Below are positions 1 to 12,955 of a stretch of DNA of 64,000 nucleotides, in pieces. The notes beneath the pieces were generated by a model, which did not search any database, was not told where the DNA came from, and was given only the letters and a program-made list of their open reading frames with translations. The stretch lies in assembly GCF_032854445.1 (NCBI RefSeq), contig NC_088300.1:1552001-1616000 (forward strand). The letters are read 5' to 3'. This stretch comes from Liolophura sinensis. Lineage: Eukaryota; Mollusca; Polyplacophora; Chitonida; Chitonidae. The position numbers and the translations under genes were made by a program. Within the stretch, counting starts at the first letter, position 1; the number at the start of each line of letters is the position of its first letter.

Positions 1-3000
1 CACGTCTTTACAAATCGTACTCACCTGTGGGCCACGTCTGTACAAAACGTATACAAAAAATCATTCGGCGAGGTATTTACGAGCTGTATACTCGCCTGTG
101 GGCCAAGTCTTTACAAGAGGTTTACTTAACCTCATACCAGTCATCATCACTTATACATTTCACGTCGGTACGAGCTGTATACTCGCCTGTGGGCCAAATA
201 TTTACAAGAGGTTTACTTAACCTCAGGCCAGTCATCATCACTCATACATTTCACCTCTGTACGAGCCGCATACTCTCCTGTGGGTTGGTTTACTAACCTT
301 CAGACCAGTCATCATAAATCACATATTTCACGCCTGTACGAGGCTAATACTCTCCCGTGGGTTGGTTTACTTAACCTCAGACCAGTCATCATCACTCAGA
401 CATTTCACGTCTGTACGAGCCGCATACTCGCCTGTGGGTTGGTTTACTTAACCTCAGACCAGTCATTATAACTTACACATTTCTCGTTGGTACGAGCCGC
501 ATACTCTCTCGTGGGTTGGTTTACTCAACTTCAGACCAGTCATCATCAATCACACATTTCACGTCTGTACGATCGTAATACTCTCCTGTGAGTTGGTTTG
601 CTGAATCTCAGACCAGTCATCATCACTAACACACTTCACGTCTGCACGAGCCGCATACTCGCCTGTGGGTTGGTTTACTTAACCTCAGACCTGTCATCAT
701 GACTCACACAGTTCACGTCTGTACTAGCGGCATACTCGTTTGTGGGTTGGTTTACTTAACCTCAGACCAGTCATCATGACTCACACAGTTCACGTCTGTA
801 CTAGCGGCATACTCGTTTGTGGGTTGGTTTACTTAACCTCAGACCAGTCATTATAACTTACACATTTCTCGTTGGTACGAGCCGCATACTCTCTCGTGGG
901 TTGGTTTACTCAACTTCAGACCAGTCATCATCACTCACACATTTCACGTTGGTACGAGCCGCATACTCGCCAGTGGGTTGGTTTGCTAAATCTCAGACCA
1001 GCCAACATCACTCACACACTTCACGTCTGCACGAACCGCATACTCGCCTGTGGGTTAGTTTACTTAACCTCATACCAGTCATCCTCACTCATACATTTCT
1101 CGTCAGTACCAGCCGCATACTCGCCTGTGGGTTGGTTTACTTAACCTCAGACCTGTCATTATGACTTGTCCTTTTTACCTCTGTACGAGCCGCATACTCG
1201 TTTATTGGTTGGTTTACTTAAACTCTGACCTGTCATCATGACTCACACAGTTCACGTCCGTACGAATGGCATACTCACCTGTGGGTTGGTTTACTTAACC
1301 TCAGACCAGTCATCATCACCTACACATTTCTCGTCGGTACGAGCAGCATACTTGTTTGTTGGTTAGATTTTTTAATCTCAGACCAGTCATCATGACTCAT
1401 AACTTTCTCGTCGGTACGAGCCGCATATTCTCCTCTGGGTTGGTTTGCTTAACCTCAGACCAGTCATCATCACTCATACATTTCAGCTCTGTACGAGCCT
1501 AATAATCTTCTGTGAGTTGGTTTACTTAATCTCAAGCCAGTCATCATCACTTACACATTTTTAGTCGGTGCGAGCCGCACACTCGTCTGTGGGTTGGTTT
1601 ACTTAACCTCAGACCAGTCATTATGACTTATCCTTTTTACCTCTGTACGAGCCGCATACTGTTCTGTGGGTTGGTTTACTTCACCTCGGACCAGTCATCA
1701 TGACTTACACATTTTTCGTCGGTACGAACCGCATACTGGCCTGTGGGTTGGTTTATTTAACCTCAGACGAGTCAACATCACTCACACATTTCCCGTTGGT
1801 ACGAACCGAATACTTGCCTGTGGGTTGGTTTACTTAACCTCAGACCAGTCATTATCACTCATCCGTTTTACCTCTGTACGAGCCGCATACTCGTCTGTGG
1901 GTTGGTTTATTTAACCTCAGACCAGTCAACATCACTCACACATTTCTCGTCAGTACGAACCGCATACTTGTTTGTTGGTTGGTTTACTTAACCTCAGACC
2001 AGTCATCATCACTCACACATTTCTCGTCGTTTCGAGGCGCATACTTGTTTGTTGGTTGGTTTACTTAATCTCAGACCAGTCATCATGACTTACACATTTC
2101 TTGTCGGTACGAGCCGCATACTCGCCTGTGGGCTGGTTTACTTAATCTCAGACAAGTCATTATGACTCACACATTTTACCTCTACACGAGCCGCATACTC
2201 TCTCGTGGGTTGGTTTACTTAACCTCAGACCAATCATCACCTCTCATACATTTCACCTCTGTACGAGCCGCATACTCGCCAGTGGGTTGGTTTACTTAAC
2301 CTCAGACCAGTCATTATCACTCACACATTTCACGTCGGTTCGAGCCGCATACTCGCCAGTGGGTTGGTTTACTTAACCTCAGACCAGTCATCATCACTCA
2401 TACATTTTACGTCTGCACGATTGTAATACTCTCCTGTGGGTTGGTTTAGTTAACCTCAGACCTGTCATCACGACTCACACAGTTTACATCTGTACGATGG
2501 GCATACTCGTTTGTTGGTTGGTTTACTTAACCTCAGACCAGTCATCATCACTTACACATTTCTCGTTGGTACGTGCCACATACTCGTTTGTTGGTTAGTT
2601 TACTTAATCTCAGACCAGTCATCATGACTCACACATTTCTCGTCGGTACGAGCTGCATACCCTGCAGTGAGTTGGTTTACTTAATCTTAGACCAGTCATT
2701 ATTACTCACACATTTTACGTCTGTACGAGCCTGATACTCTTTTGTGGGTTGGTTTACTTAACCTCAGACCAGTCATTATCACTTATCCTTTTTACCTCTG
2801 TATGAGCCGCATACTCGCCTGTGGGTTGGTTTACTTAACCTCAGACCAGTCATTATGACTCACATATTTTACGTCTGTACCAGCCGTATACTCTCCTGTG
2901 GGTTGGTTTACTCTACCTCAGACCAGTCATTATCACTTACACATTTTATGTTGGTACGAGCCGCATATTCGCCCGTGAGTTGGTTTGCTGAATCTAAGAC

Positions 3001-4655
3001 AAGTCATTATGACTCACACATTTTACCTCTGCACGAGCCGCATACTCTCTCGTGGGTTGGTTTACTTAACCTTAGACCAGTCATTATTACTCACACATTT
3101 CACGTCGGTTCGAGCCGCATACTCGCCTGTGGGTTGGTTTATTTAACCTCAGACCAATCATCATCACTCATACATTTCAACTCTGTACGAGCCGCATACT
3201 CGCCAGTGGGTTGGTTTACTTAACCTCAGACCAGTCATTATCACTCACACATTTCACGTCGGTTCGAGCCGCATACTCGCCTGTGGGTTGGTTAACTTAA
3301 CCTCAGACCAGTCATCATCACTCATACATTTCACCTCTGTACGAGCCTGATACTCTCCTGTGGGTTGGTTTGCTTAACCTCAGACCTGTCATCACGATTC
3401 ACACAGTTTACGTCTGTACGAGGGGCATACTCTCCTGTAGGTTGGTGTACTTAACCTCAGACCAGTCATCATCACTTATACATTTCTCCTTGGTACGTGC
3501 CACATACTCGTTTGTTGGTTGGTTTATTTAATCTCAGACCAGTCATCATGACTCACACATTTCTCGTCGGTACGAGCTGCATTCTCTCCTGTGAGTTTGT
3601 TTAGTTAACCTCAGACCTGTCATAACGATTCACACAGTTTACGTCTGTACGATGGGCATACTCTCCTGTGGGTTTGTTTACTTAACCTCAGACCAGTCAT
3701 CATCACTTACACCTTTCTCGTTGGTACGTGCCACATACTCGTTTGTTGGTTGGTTTACTTAATCTCAGACCAGTTTTAATGACTCACACATTTTACGTCT
3801 GTTCGAGCCGCATACTCTTTTGTGGGTTGGTTTACTTAACCTCAGACCAGTCATTATTACTCACACATTTCACGTCGGCACGAGCCTGATACTCTTTTGT
3901 GGGTTGGTTTACTTAACCTCAGACCTGTCATCACGATTCACACAGTTTACGTCTGTACGAGGGGCATATTCTCCTGTAGGTTGGTTTACTTAACCTCAGA
4001 CCAGTCATCATCACTTATACATTTCACGTTGGTACGAGCCGCATACTCGTCTGTGGGTTGGTTTACTTAACCTCAGACCAGTCATCATCACTCACACATT
4101 TCACCTCTGTACGAGCCTAATACTCTCCTGTGAGTTGGTTTGCTGACTCTCAGACCAGTCATCATCACTCACACACTTCACGTCTGCACGAGCCGCATAC
4201 TCGCCTGTGGGTTGGTTTACTTATCCTCAGACCAGTCATTATCACTCATTCGTTTTACCTCTGTACGAGCCGCATACTCGTCTGTTGGTTGGTTTACTTA
4301 TCCTCAGACCAGTCATTATCACTCATCCGTTTTACCTCTGTACGAGCCGCATACTCGTCTGTTGGTTGGTTTACTTATCCTCAGACCAGTCATTATCACT
4401 CATCCGTTTTACCTCTGTACGAGCCGCATACTCGTCTGTTGGTTGGTTTACTTATCCTCAGACCAGTCATTATCAATCATCCGTTTTACCTCTGTACGAG
4501 CCGCATACTCGTCTGTTGGTTGGTTTACTTAACCTCAGACCAGTCATTATCACTCACACATTTCACGTCGGTTCGAGCCGCATACTCTCCTGTGGGTTGG
4601 TTTACTTAACCTCAGACCAGTCTTTATGACTTACACATTTCACGTCGGTACTCGC
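1..4655. repeat. 76-77 bp satellite array (about 60 units)
   Basis: Head-to-tail units of about 76-77 bp, each carrying a core such as TGGGTTGGTTTACTTAACCT followed by CAGACCAGTCATCATCACTC and a CGTCTGTACGAGCCGCATAC stretch. Copies diverge by scattered substitutions, and neighbouring units sometimes share variants, as with four near-identical units at 4200-4520. The array runs off the left edge of the window. Because the monomer has few stops, it gives long spurious open frames (up to 159 codons) on the plus strand, which should not be called genes. The seed sequence was not recognised. Confidence 0.95.
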
Positions 4656-4800
4656 CCAGGAAAAACAATCCCACTATCCAGGAGCCTGGAAAGCAACCCC
4701 ACTATCCAGGCACCTGGAATGCAACCCCACTATCTAGGTGTCTGGAAAACAATCCCATTATCTAGGCGCCTGGAAAGCAATCCCACTATTCAAATGTTCC
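4655..4800. repeat. 28 bp tandem repeat, five units
   Basis: Five units of 28 bp built around CCCACTATCCAGG and GCCTGGAAAGCAA, with starts near 4671, 4699, 4727, 4755 and 4783. It abuts the end of the 77 bp satellite but is unrelated to it in sequence. Confidence 0.9.
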
Positions 4801-6665
4801 TGTGACTGTTGCAAAGTTTTCGCCAATGTCGTGTACCTGTATATCTGTTTGTCACATATGGGGGGAAGTTCGTCAGTAACTTGCCAAAAGTCGGTGGTTT
4901 ACAAACAAGATTACGCTTTACTCAATCCATAAAAGTGATCACCGTAGTATATAAGTGGAAAATTCCTTAGTATGGTTTTAAACAACGATTATCAGAAAAA
5001 TAAATTCAGGCGTCCCCTCTGGTGCACACAACATTTATTTCACATTCCCCTTTGCTAATGTTTAGTTGTCCAACTTTAGTTAGTTGGCTTAGGAGGTCAT
5101 TAGAAACATGAAAGTAGTGATAAACATGATAAAAATAGGGTTCGCACCAACTGCTTCGTGCTGACATGATTCATTTCATTTTCTGACATGATTCATTTCA
5201 TTTTCTGACATGATACATTCGATTTTCTGAATTATAGGATTAGATGCTTAACAGAGTACTGCCCCTTTATCGCTACTGGTAAATCAAAAGCCACCCAAAT
5301 ATGTTACTGATCATATCTTCGATATGTTCTTAACACCAAACTTTGTATAAGTTGACCATAACTGACGGCAGTGAATATTATAGGAGTTCACTCTAAAGAG
5401 ACAGCGTTTAACAACAGCAGTTTTGTGGCAGCATGCGGTTTATAACGAAGATTTAACTTTGAGACGCCAAAGTGAAGTTATGGCTAGTTCTAATATGACC
5501 TATACAAGCATTTGAGTTAATAATATTGTTACCCATTTTAACCGTTTCATATTTAAATTCATAACCAACTGGAGTCACAACCAATCACCGCGTTGTTCTA
5601 TTTCTCAAGACACCGCTATTTCAACTACTTGAATATTCACTGGTGCGTACAGATGGCATGTCTGACCACATATAGCAAAAGCATCAACGAAGTTTGGAAA
5701 AGTTTCAAGCACTCAAATAAGCCGGCCTCTTGTCCAACTGTTAAATCCTTGTCGCACTTCCGCCAAATGAGGTCTAAAATGGCACGACGAATGGGTTTTC
5801 TGGATGGGTATTGGCCCTGTACGATGAAGACAAAATGTGAAGACAAAAGATAAGAACCGAAGACCATGGAGTTCAACAGCATTAAGTAAAAAAGTAATCG
5901 TACGAAGCTTTTAAACTTCAAAACAAAATGCGTCCTCACATATTTTGCACACTGGATAAATCTGTAAAACCAAGGTTTACTAGAATCTGCATGTCCAACG
6001 CTTTTAGGCCTACCTAAGAAATTTGTGTAAGCTATGTGAAAGAAAGAACAGTAAAATCATGTTCGAGATTATTTTATCTTTGACTTGTCACTGAAAAAGC
6101 AGGACAATCACTGTCATCAGTATATACACGGGGACAATTTTTTTATCTGTTTACAAAAAATTTACATAATGCTCCCGTCCCTCAATTTATTTTTATAAAG
6201 GACACTTGTAAAGATTGACAAATCCTGCAGGCTCCCAGGAGCTCAGAGCATTTATGTCGACACAGGCTCCAAATTCGACCGCTAGTAACACAACCATAAA
6301 TGTTATGTACCTTGTTAAAACTACCAACAACGGGTATTGGTAGACCAGGTGACTTAAGTCCTTGTTGTATCATGACACCGAAATAGGATTACGGAACTAA
6401 CAGTGGTCGAGCACAACCCTTATTCTGTTGAATTATTGACTAATGCAATTGTATTACCATGAAAGTATATTGACTGTATCAGTTCAAACAATACCACATG
6501 GTACACTGAGCAGTATTCCGCGCCTCATTTAAATATGCACGATCACCATATGAGAACCATACTTTGCTGAAAACTGTGCACCGGTACCCTACATAATTGT
6601 TGTGCCTATATCTACATTTCCTCTGTGCCTTGGCCTTCATATAAGCTTTTGAGTCTTATACAGGC
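4800..6665. other. Non-coding interval with a small 22 bp triplication
   Basis: No recognisable gene, RNA or transposon. A 22 bp motif containing TGACATGATTCATTTCATTT occurs about three times at 5163-5225. Overlapping open frames on both strands at 5590-5940 (86 and 100 codons) have no recognisable domain and are probably chance. Confidence 0.6.
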
Positions 6666-6882
6666 AGCAGGTTATGTTAATCCAGTGCAAACGCCTAACC
6701 TACATGTGCCTCGTTATATTTTGTCCGTATTTTACAACTTTGCCTTTCTCCTCCTTTATCTTTCCTCACATTTCCCAATTTTTCTGTGTGCCTAAGAAAT
6801 CTTACGGCATGGAAGTGTGTTCAAATAAACCTCCGGCCCGACACTTCTTCATAAAAATATGCTCACAGTTTGAAAATAGGTA

Positions 6883-7806
6883 ATGAACGCCTCAATCGGA
6901 TTATTCTGTTTGCGAACGAACCGCGCATGTAATGGAAAGTTAAGATCTCCTGTTCTCCATTCCAATGCTATTAGTGTCCTACACGATATTTCTTTTGACC
7001 GTAAATATCATACGGCCTTTGCAATTGTGTTGCTTATCCAGTATTTGGTTCCTGAAGCTCATATACTCTATATTTTGCCCTCACTGATCATAATGTGTGG
7101 AGATAACGAACGTAACGCAGGTCCAGTTTGCTTTCACTGATCATAATGTGTGGAGATATCGAACGTAACGCAGGTCCAGTTTTTCTCTCACTGATCATAA
7201 TGTGTGGAGATATCGACCGTTGCGCAGGTCCAGTTTGCTCTTACTGATCATAATGTGTAGAGATATCGAACGTAACGCAGGTCCAGTTTGCTCTAGCTGA
7301 TCATAATGTGTGGAGATATCGAACGTAACGCAGGTCCAGTTTCAGTCTCTGAACAAGACGGACTGCGTATTTTTTACTTGAACATTCGTAGCATTAGAAA
7401 CAAACTATCATATGTACAAAACATATCAGGGGATTTTGACCTTGAGTCCATTCGAAGTTACTGCAACCCAAATTTTATTGAAAGTGCATTGGACTTAAAT
7501 CCAAGCTTAGTAATCGTTGGTGACCTTAAAGATAATTTACCTGATACTAAATCATGGTATACACAGAATATAATGAGGCAATATAATGTCTTTGATATCA
7601 TCGTCGATCCTACAAGAGTAATCTACATCTGGTCGGCACTTCTTGGCCCTGTAGTACTGTTTGACTCAATTACTTCACACGATTTTGGATTAATTCATGC
7701 TGATAAGGAAATAAGTGTTGTGATCACTTATGTTGAACTTAAAGTGAATACAGACATTTTTAAGGCATATTTTCGATTTGCAAAGCAGCTGACTATGCCA
7801 AATTAG
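6883..7806 (+). pseudogene. LINE-1 ORF2 N-terminal part: leader and truncated endonuclease
   Basis: The first open frame (6883-7140) gives a leader ending in YILPSLIIMCGDNERNAGP, the conserved lead-in of CR1-like ORF2 proteins. The last copy (7306-7806) continues into LNIRSIRNKLSYVQNI, the start of the APE-type endonuclease. After about 35 residues the sequence jumps to a downstream part of the domain (VIVGDLKDN), so the catalytic centre is lost by internal deletion. The copies between are the 53 bp tandem array listed separately. Confidence 0.75.
7084..7345. repeat. 53 bp array of the LINE GDxExNxGP motif, five units
   Basis: CTGATCATAATGTGTGGAGA recurs near 7084, 7137, 7191, 7244 and 7297, giving a 53-54 bp period. 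Each unit encodes the M-C-G-D-x-E-R-N-A-G-P-V stretch (third copy degenerate). The period is not a multiple of three, so only some copies share a frame. Confidence 0.92.
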
Positions 7807-8183
7807 CACCTTTTCAGCAGAGAAATTCAGAAAAATTCTATGACATATCAATTCTGCTACGTCAACATTTACAGATTACTTCATTGAGTTAGCAAAAAAA
7901 TGTATTCCCTGTAAAGAAATTACTATTCGACCATGAGACAAATCATGATTTGACTCACAGCTAAGGAAACTGGCGAGAAAAAACAGGTAGACATAAATAG
8001 AAAGCAAATAAAACAATGAGATCTTCGGATTGAACTAAATATAAAGCCAGTAGACACGCTGTTATTAATATGGTCAAGCCTGCTAGAGAGACACTTTTTT
8101 TTCAGAATATCGAAACAAATCTTCAGACTAATCAAGTCAAAAATCCGAAGTACTACTGGAAAAGTTAAAAACAGTTTACGGGA

Positions 8184-8965
8184 ATGTCGCAAAACAGGGA
8201 CGATTTAGCGCAGTTAATTATTATCAGTGATCAAGGGCAGTTTGAGATTTGTTTTACTGAGGCTGAAAAGATAAACGCAATTACTTCTCCTCCATCACCA
8301 TGGGCGATGGCTCTTGTGCTTTGCCCAGGTATAAGTCGTTCGTTGATTTGTTCTCTTCTTGCGAAGAAGAAATTCATGATGTTATTCAAATCACTGACGT
8401 AAATAAGACTGTAGGCCCTGATCATATTAGTCACAAAATGTTGAAAAGCGAAGGTGACATGGTGTGTGCACAGTTCCAATATCTGATCAGCTTGTATCTA
8501 ATATTGGAAACAGTCCCAATCTCTTGGCAAACAAATGTTATTCGAGTTTATAAAAAAGGGAACAAAGATAAAACGACAAATTATCTACCCATCTCTTCTG
8601 GCACTGGAAAAATCATTGAAAGAATTATATTTAAACAAAAATACAATTATTTTATTGGCAGCAACTCATTTTATAAATGCCAGTCAGGTTTTCTATCTGA
8701 CGCCTCTATCGTATATACATTAATCGAAATATTTTATTCTCTGGTTTACACTCTTCATAATGGTGATATTTCCTGTGTTTCCTTTTATGATATAGTTAAG
8801 GTATTCGAAAGTTCTGTGTGACATAAAGGCTTTCGTCATAAGCTTAAAGCTATTCAAAAGGTAGATCGCAACGTTATTATTATTGGTTATCAAGGGCTGA
8901 TCTGACATCAGGTGAACTAACGCCCGAGTGCCACAAGGTTCTGTGTGGGGTCATTTTCTCTTTTT
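8184..8965 (+). pseudogene. LINE-1 reverse-transcriptase fragment, upstream of the nested SINE
   Basis: The frame at 8300-8821 carries TVGPDHISHKML, WQTNVIRVYKKGNKDKTTNY, GKIIERIIFK and SGFLSDASIVYTLIEI, which correspond in order to the fingers and palm of LINE reverse transcriptases. A TGA (8819-8821) interrupts it. The sequence carries on as HKGFRHKLKAIQK and, after further damage, as ARVPQGSVWGHFLFL (near 8918-8965). A SINE is inserted directly after this. Confidence 0.8.
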
Positions 8966-9150
8966 GATGTTTTTATTTATTTATTTTATTGGTGTTTTAC
9001 GTCGTACTCAAAAGTATTTCACTTATACAATGGCGGCCTGCGTTATGGTGGGAGGAAACCGGGCAGAGCCCGGGGGAAACCCAGGACTATCCGCAGGTTT
9101 CTGGCAGATCTTCCTACGTACGGCCGGAGAGGTGTCTTTGATCTACATAT
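8966..9150 (-). mobile_element. SINE family A copy, 5'-truncated, inserted inside the LINE-1 reverse transcriptase
   Basis: Contains the family core (TGGTGTTTTACGTCGTACTC, then AAACCGGGCAGAGCCCGGGG, then TACGGCCGGAGAGG). The AT-rich tail (ATTTATTTATT) is on the left, so the element is on the minus strand; the tRNA-like head is missing. LINE reading resumes just after it (CTACATATAAACGAC, LHIND), and TTTGAT occurs on both sides as a possible target duplication. Sister copies are at 42.48, 46.55, 50.25 and 50.55 kb. Confidence 0.85.
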
Positions 9151-9545
9151 AAACGACAGTGGTGCGAACAAGTTCGTTTACAAGTGACTCATGTCTGCAG
9201 CTCATATCTGACACTATTGTGACTATAGAACAGTCATGAATCATGGCAAAATCTCTGACATGTTAACTTTAACACTCTAAGAACTATACTTCTGCTAATT
9301 TCAAATAGAGCGTTGATTAATGCTCCCAATATATTTTAATGGTGTTTTACTAAAAACCTCCGATAAGCCTAAACATATGGGATAATATTTTCAAAAGAAT
9401 TGTATATAGACCGCCCAAATTGAGTGCATCGCAAATTCGGTGCCCAGAAGAATCGGTATGATGCAAAAACTCAAATTTAAACTTGGTAGATAATGCCTGG
9501 GACAATCCGTACTTCATGTGATAGGCCCTTGATGCAAGTTTGACT
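9150..9545 (+). pseudogene. LINE-1 ORF2 thumb region between SINE and satellite
   Basis: With frame changes the sequence reads LHINDSGANKFVYK, then NIFLNGVLLKTSDKPKHMG, then IECIANSVPRRIGMMQKLKF and finally CKFDSVVWD. These match the order of the region after the YADD box in CR1/Jockey LINEs. The last codons, GACTCAGTAGTATGGGATG, run straight into the 25 bp satellite. Confidence 0.75.
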
Positions 9546-10990
9546 CAGTAGTATGGGATGTTATATGCCTCAGTAGTATGGGATATAATATATCTCAGTA
9601 GTATGGGATGTAATATGCCTCAGTAGTATGTGATATAATATATCTCAGTAGTATGGGGTATAACATATCTCAGTAGTATGGGATGTAATATGCCTCAGTA
9701 GTATGGGATTGAATATGCCTCAGTAGTATGTGATATAATATATCTCAGTAGTATGGGATATAACATATCTCAGTAGTATGGGATGTAATATGCCTCAGTA
9801 GTATGTGATATAATATATCTCAGTAGTATGGGATATAACATATCTCAGTAGTATGGGATGTAATATGCCGCAGTAGTATGGGATATAATATATGTCAGTA
9901 GTATGGGATGTAATATGCCTCAGTAGTATGGGATATAACATATCTCAGTAGTATGGGATGTAATATGCCTCAGTAGTATGGGATATAATATATCTCAGTA
10001 GTATGGGATGTAATATGCCTCAGTAGTATGGGATGTAATATGCCTCAGTAGTATGGGATTGAATATGCCTCAGTAGTAAGGGATGTAATATGCCTCACTA
10101 GTATGGGATGAAATATGCCTCAGTAGTATGGGATGAAATATGCCTCAGTAGTATGGGATTGAATATGGCTCAGTATTAAGGGATGAAATATGCCTCAGTA
10201 GTATGGGATTGAATATGCCTCAGTAGTAAGGGATGTAATATGCCTCAGTAGTATGGGATGAAATATGCCTCAGTAGTATGGGATGAAATATGCCTCAGTA
10301 GTATGGGATTGAATATGGCTCAGTATTAAGGGATGAAATATGCCTCAGTAGTATGGGATGAAATATGCCTCAGTAGTATGGGATTGAATATGCCTCAGTA
10401 GTAAGGGATTGAGTATGCCCAGAAGTATAGGATGTAATATGACTTAGTATTACGGGATGTAATATGCCCGAGTAGTATGGGATGAAATATGCCTCAGTAG
10501 TATGGGATGAAATATGTCTCAGTAGTATGGGATGAAATATGCCTCAGTAGTATGGGATTGAATATGGCTCAGTAGTATGGGATTGAATATGGCTCAGTAT
10601 TAAGGGATGAAATATGCCTCAGTAGTATGGGATGTAATATGCCTCAGTAGTATGGGATGAAATATGCCTCAGTAGTATGGGATTGAATATGGCTCAGTAT
10701 TTAGGGATGTAATATGCCTCAGTAATATGGGATGTAATATGCTTCAGTAGTATGGGATGAAATATGCCTCAGTGGTATGGGATGAAATATGCCTCAGTAG
10801 TATGGGATTGAGTATGCCCAGTAGTATAGGATGTAATATGACTTAGTAGTACGGGATGTAATATGCCCCAGTAGTATGGGATGAAATATGTCTCAGTAGT
10901 ATGGGATGAAATATGCCTCAGTAGTATGGAATTGAATATGGCTCAGTTGTAAGGGATGTAATATGCCTCAGTAGTGTGGGATGTATGTCA
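9545..10990. repeat. 25 bp satellite, left block (about 58 units)
   Basis: Units of 25 bp with the core CTCAGTAGTATGGGATG followed by TAATATGC or a close variant. The first unit is the LINE-1 codon run for DSVVWD. Higher-order structure is visible, since a block of several units repeats at about 10,100-10,400. The same satellite continues at 12,955-13,530 and 13,865-14,575 beyond nested elements. Confidence 0.95.
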
Positions 10991-12955
10991 TAGTAAATTT
11001 GTCATCACTGTAGCAGACAAGGCTCCTAATAATGTCATCTTTATTTGCAAGAATTATTATTATCAAATAATTGTTTATTGTTCAAGAGCTATGTGCATCT
11101 ACAACGACATCCACGTATTCTGCTACTACATGTACTCTGGAGGAACTATTTAAAAAAACACAAAACCTTTCTTAAAGAAAGGCGCATAAATATACCTACC
11201 CGTCACACAGAAATACCAAAACTTTACTCGATTCCTAAAATGCATAAATCCCCATACAAGGCTCGATTTTTTGCAGGTCCAAGAAGCTGTACCACCAAAC
11301 TCTTGTCAACTCTACTTACGAGAGCGTTACAAGAAGTAAAGTCATTTTGGAATAAGTGTTGTTGTGCCATAACAAAAAATTCAGGTGTCAACTGCATGTG
11401 GATTCTTAACAACTCCAAACGTCTTACAGAAGAACTCGATGCTCATATGCATATACCGTACAAAGACGTATCCACATGGGATTTCTCTACTCTCTATAGT
11501 ACGATTCCTCACAAAGATCTTATTGAAAGAATATCGTCGTCAATTGTCTCGGTATTTACTAAAACAAGTCACCGTTACATTAACATCAGAAGCAATAAGG
11601 CTTTCTTTAGTTCTACTCTTTATAAAGGTTACCACTCATGGGATGTTACATTATTTATTGAATTACATTAATTTCTCATTAATAACATCTGTGTGAAATT
11701 CGGAGATACCATTAACCAACAGTGCATAAGTATTCCAATGGGTACCAATTGTGCGCCTCTATTGGCAGACCTATACCTGTTTTCATATGAATACGACTAT
11801 ATGCAGAAATTACTTAAAAGTAATATCTTTAAAGCTCGATCCTTTTCATTTACCAAGCGCTATATTGATGATCTACTGGCGTTAAATAATCCCCATATTG
11901 ATGAAGCGGTGAAGGAAATCTATCCGCCTTCATTGGATTTAAAGGAGACAACAGATAGTCCTGATGGTACATCTTATTTGGATCTATATCTGTACAAAGA
12001 CGAACAACGTCTCCTTTCCCGCCGCCTTTACGACAAAACGGATAATTTCAATTTTGATATTGTAAATTATCCTTATTTAGATAGCAATATACCAAAGGGT
12101 CCTGCATATGTCTCGCCTTGTAGCATTTGTCAGATCTTGCGTTAATTGTGATGACTTTAATCTGCGTCACAAGTTGCTAGTTCAAAAACTAGTTTCTCAA
12201 GGATACTCCATCAAACGCCTTCATTCTAAGTTTCTCAAATTTTACAATGAGTATAACACTCTCGTTGGCAGGTATGGACAGAGCGTTCAGAATCTCTGGC
12301 GATCTGCATTGTGATCAACCACATAGACGGCGCTGTTATCCCTATGTACATATCTATCACGTACATGGTATTTAACAACATGGATGGCGCTGGGTGCCCA
12401 GTGTAACTATCTGTCTTGTATGTCATGTGTAACATCATAGATGGCGCCTCTTGTAGTATGAGATCTTTACATATTAACGGGAAAGACGTAATCGTCTGTT
12501 ACTTTTGAATCACAATCTGATCGGTTAGGGTGTGTAACGCTTGTCATTTTCAAACTGTATCTAATACCGCTTAACCTGGGGCTAGGGTCTGTAACGGTAG
12601 CCATGCTAATTACATCAGCATGATGCCTTTATGAACAGTTGCAATTAAAGCGCGACTGAGATACTTGTTTAATTGTTATTTGACATGGAACTCATTCACG
12701 GACTACGAATTTGAACTTTGATATGGAATTCATGCCTGAAATATTCATTGTCTGCCCGGCATCGTTGAAAACTGATGACCGCTTCTCTCTTGTGTGTTAC
12801 CGGCTTTATTTCTTATTTGTATAATTTCTTACATACCTTTGTCTTTGGGAGTTAGTGTTAAACGTTGTTCTGGAAATGGATCTTGCGATTATCGACTTGG
12901 AACGCCCTTTACGGACTACGAATGGAATATGAATGTCGGACTTGACGCTTATATC
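10990..12955 (+). mobile_element. Penelope-like (YIDD-type) retroelement nested in the 25 bp satellite
   Basis: A degenerate reverse-transcriptase ORF lies between two blocks of the same satellite. It is followed by about 640 bp of element-like 3' sequence with three copies of an ATAGATGGCGC-like motif (12,320-12,450). The 5' end is truncated: the reading begins with VADKAPNNVIFICKNYYY near 11,005. Assignment to the Penelope-like class rests on the style of the reverse-transcriptase motifs. No GIY-YIG endonuclease is seen, so a related unclassified retroelement is possible. Confidence 0.7.
11003..12314 (+). pseudogene. Reverse transcriptase of the nested Penelope-like element, broken
   Basis: The main frame (11,045-11,671, then 11,693-12,145) holds IPKLYSIPKMHKSPYKARF, then DFSTLYSTIPH (palm motif with the first catalytic aspartate), then SIPMGTNCAPLLADLYLF, then RYIDDLL (catalytic YIDD box), then YDKTDNFNFDIVNYPYLD. 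An in-frame TAA splits it at 11,669-11,671. Loss of a few bases near 12,105 shifts the C-terminal part (SRLVAFVRSCVNCDDF to YGQSVQNLW) into another frame, ending at 12,314. An N-terminal frameshift lies near 11,060. It cannot make a full enzyme, but the palm residues are intact, which points to a fairly recent loss. Confidence 0.8.

Noticed and set aside
12765-12795. CTGATGA motif in the Penelope-like element as a hammerhead ribozyme core
   Set aside because: No GAAA partner at helix II distance and no flanking helices could be paired.
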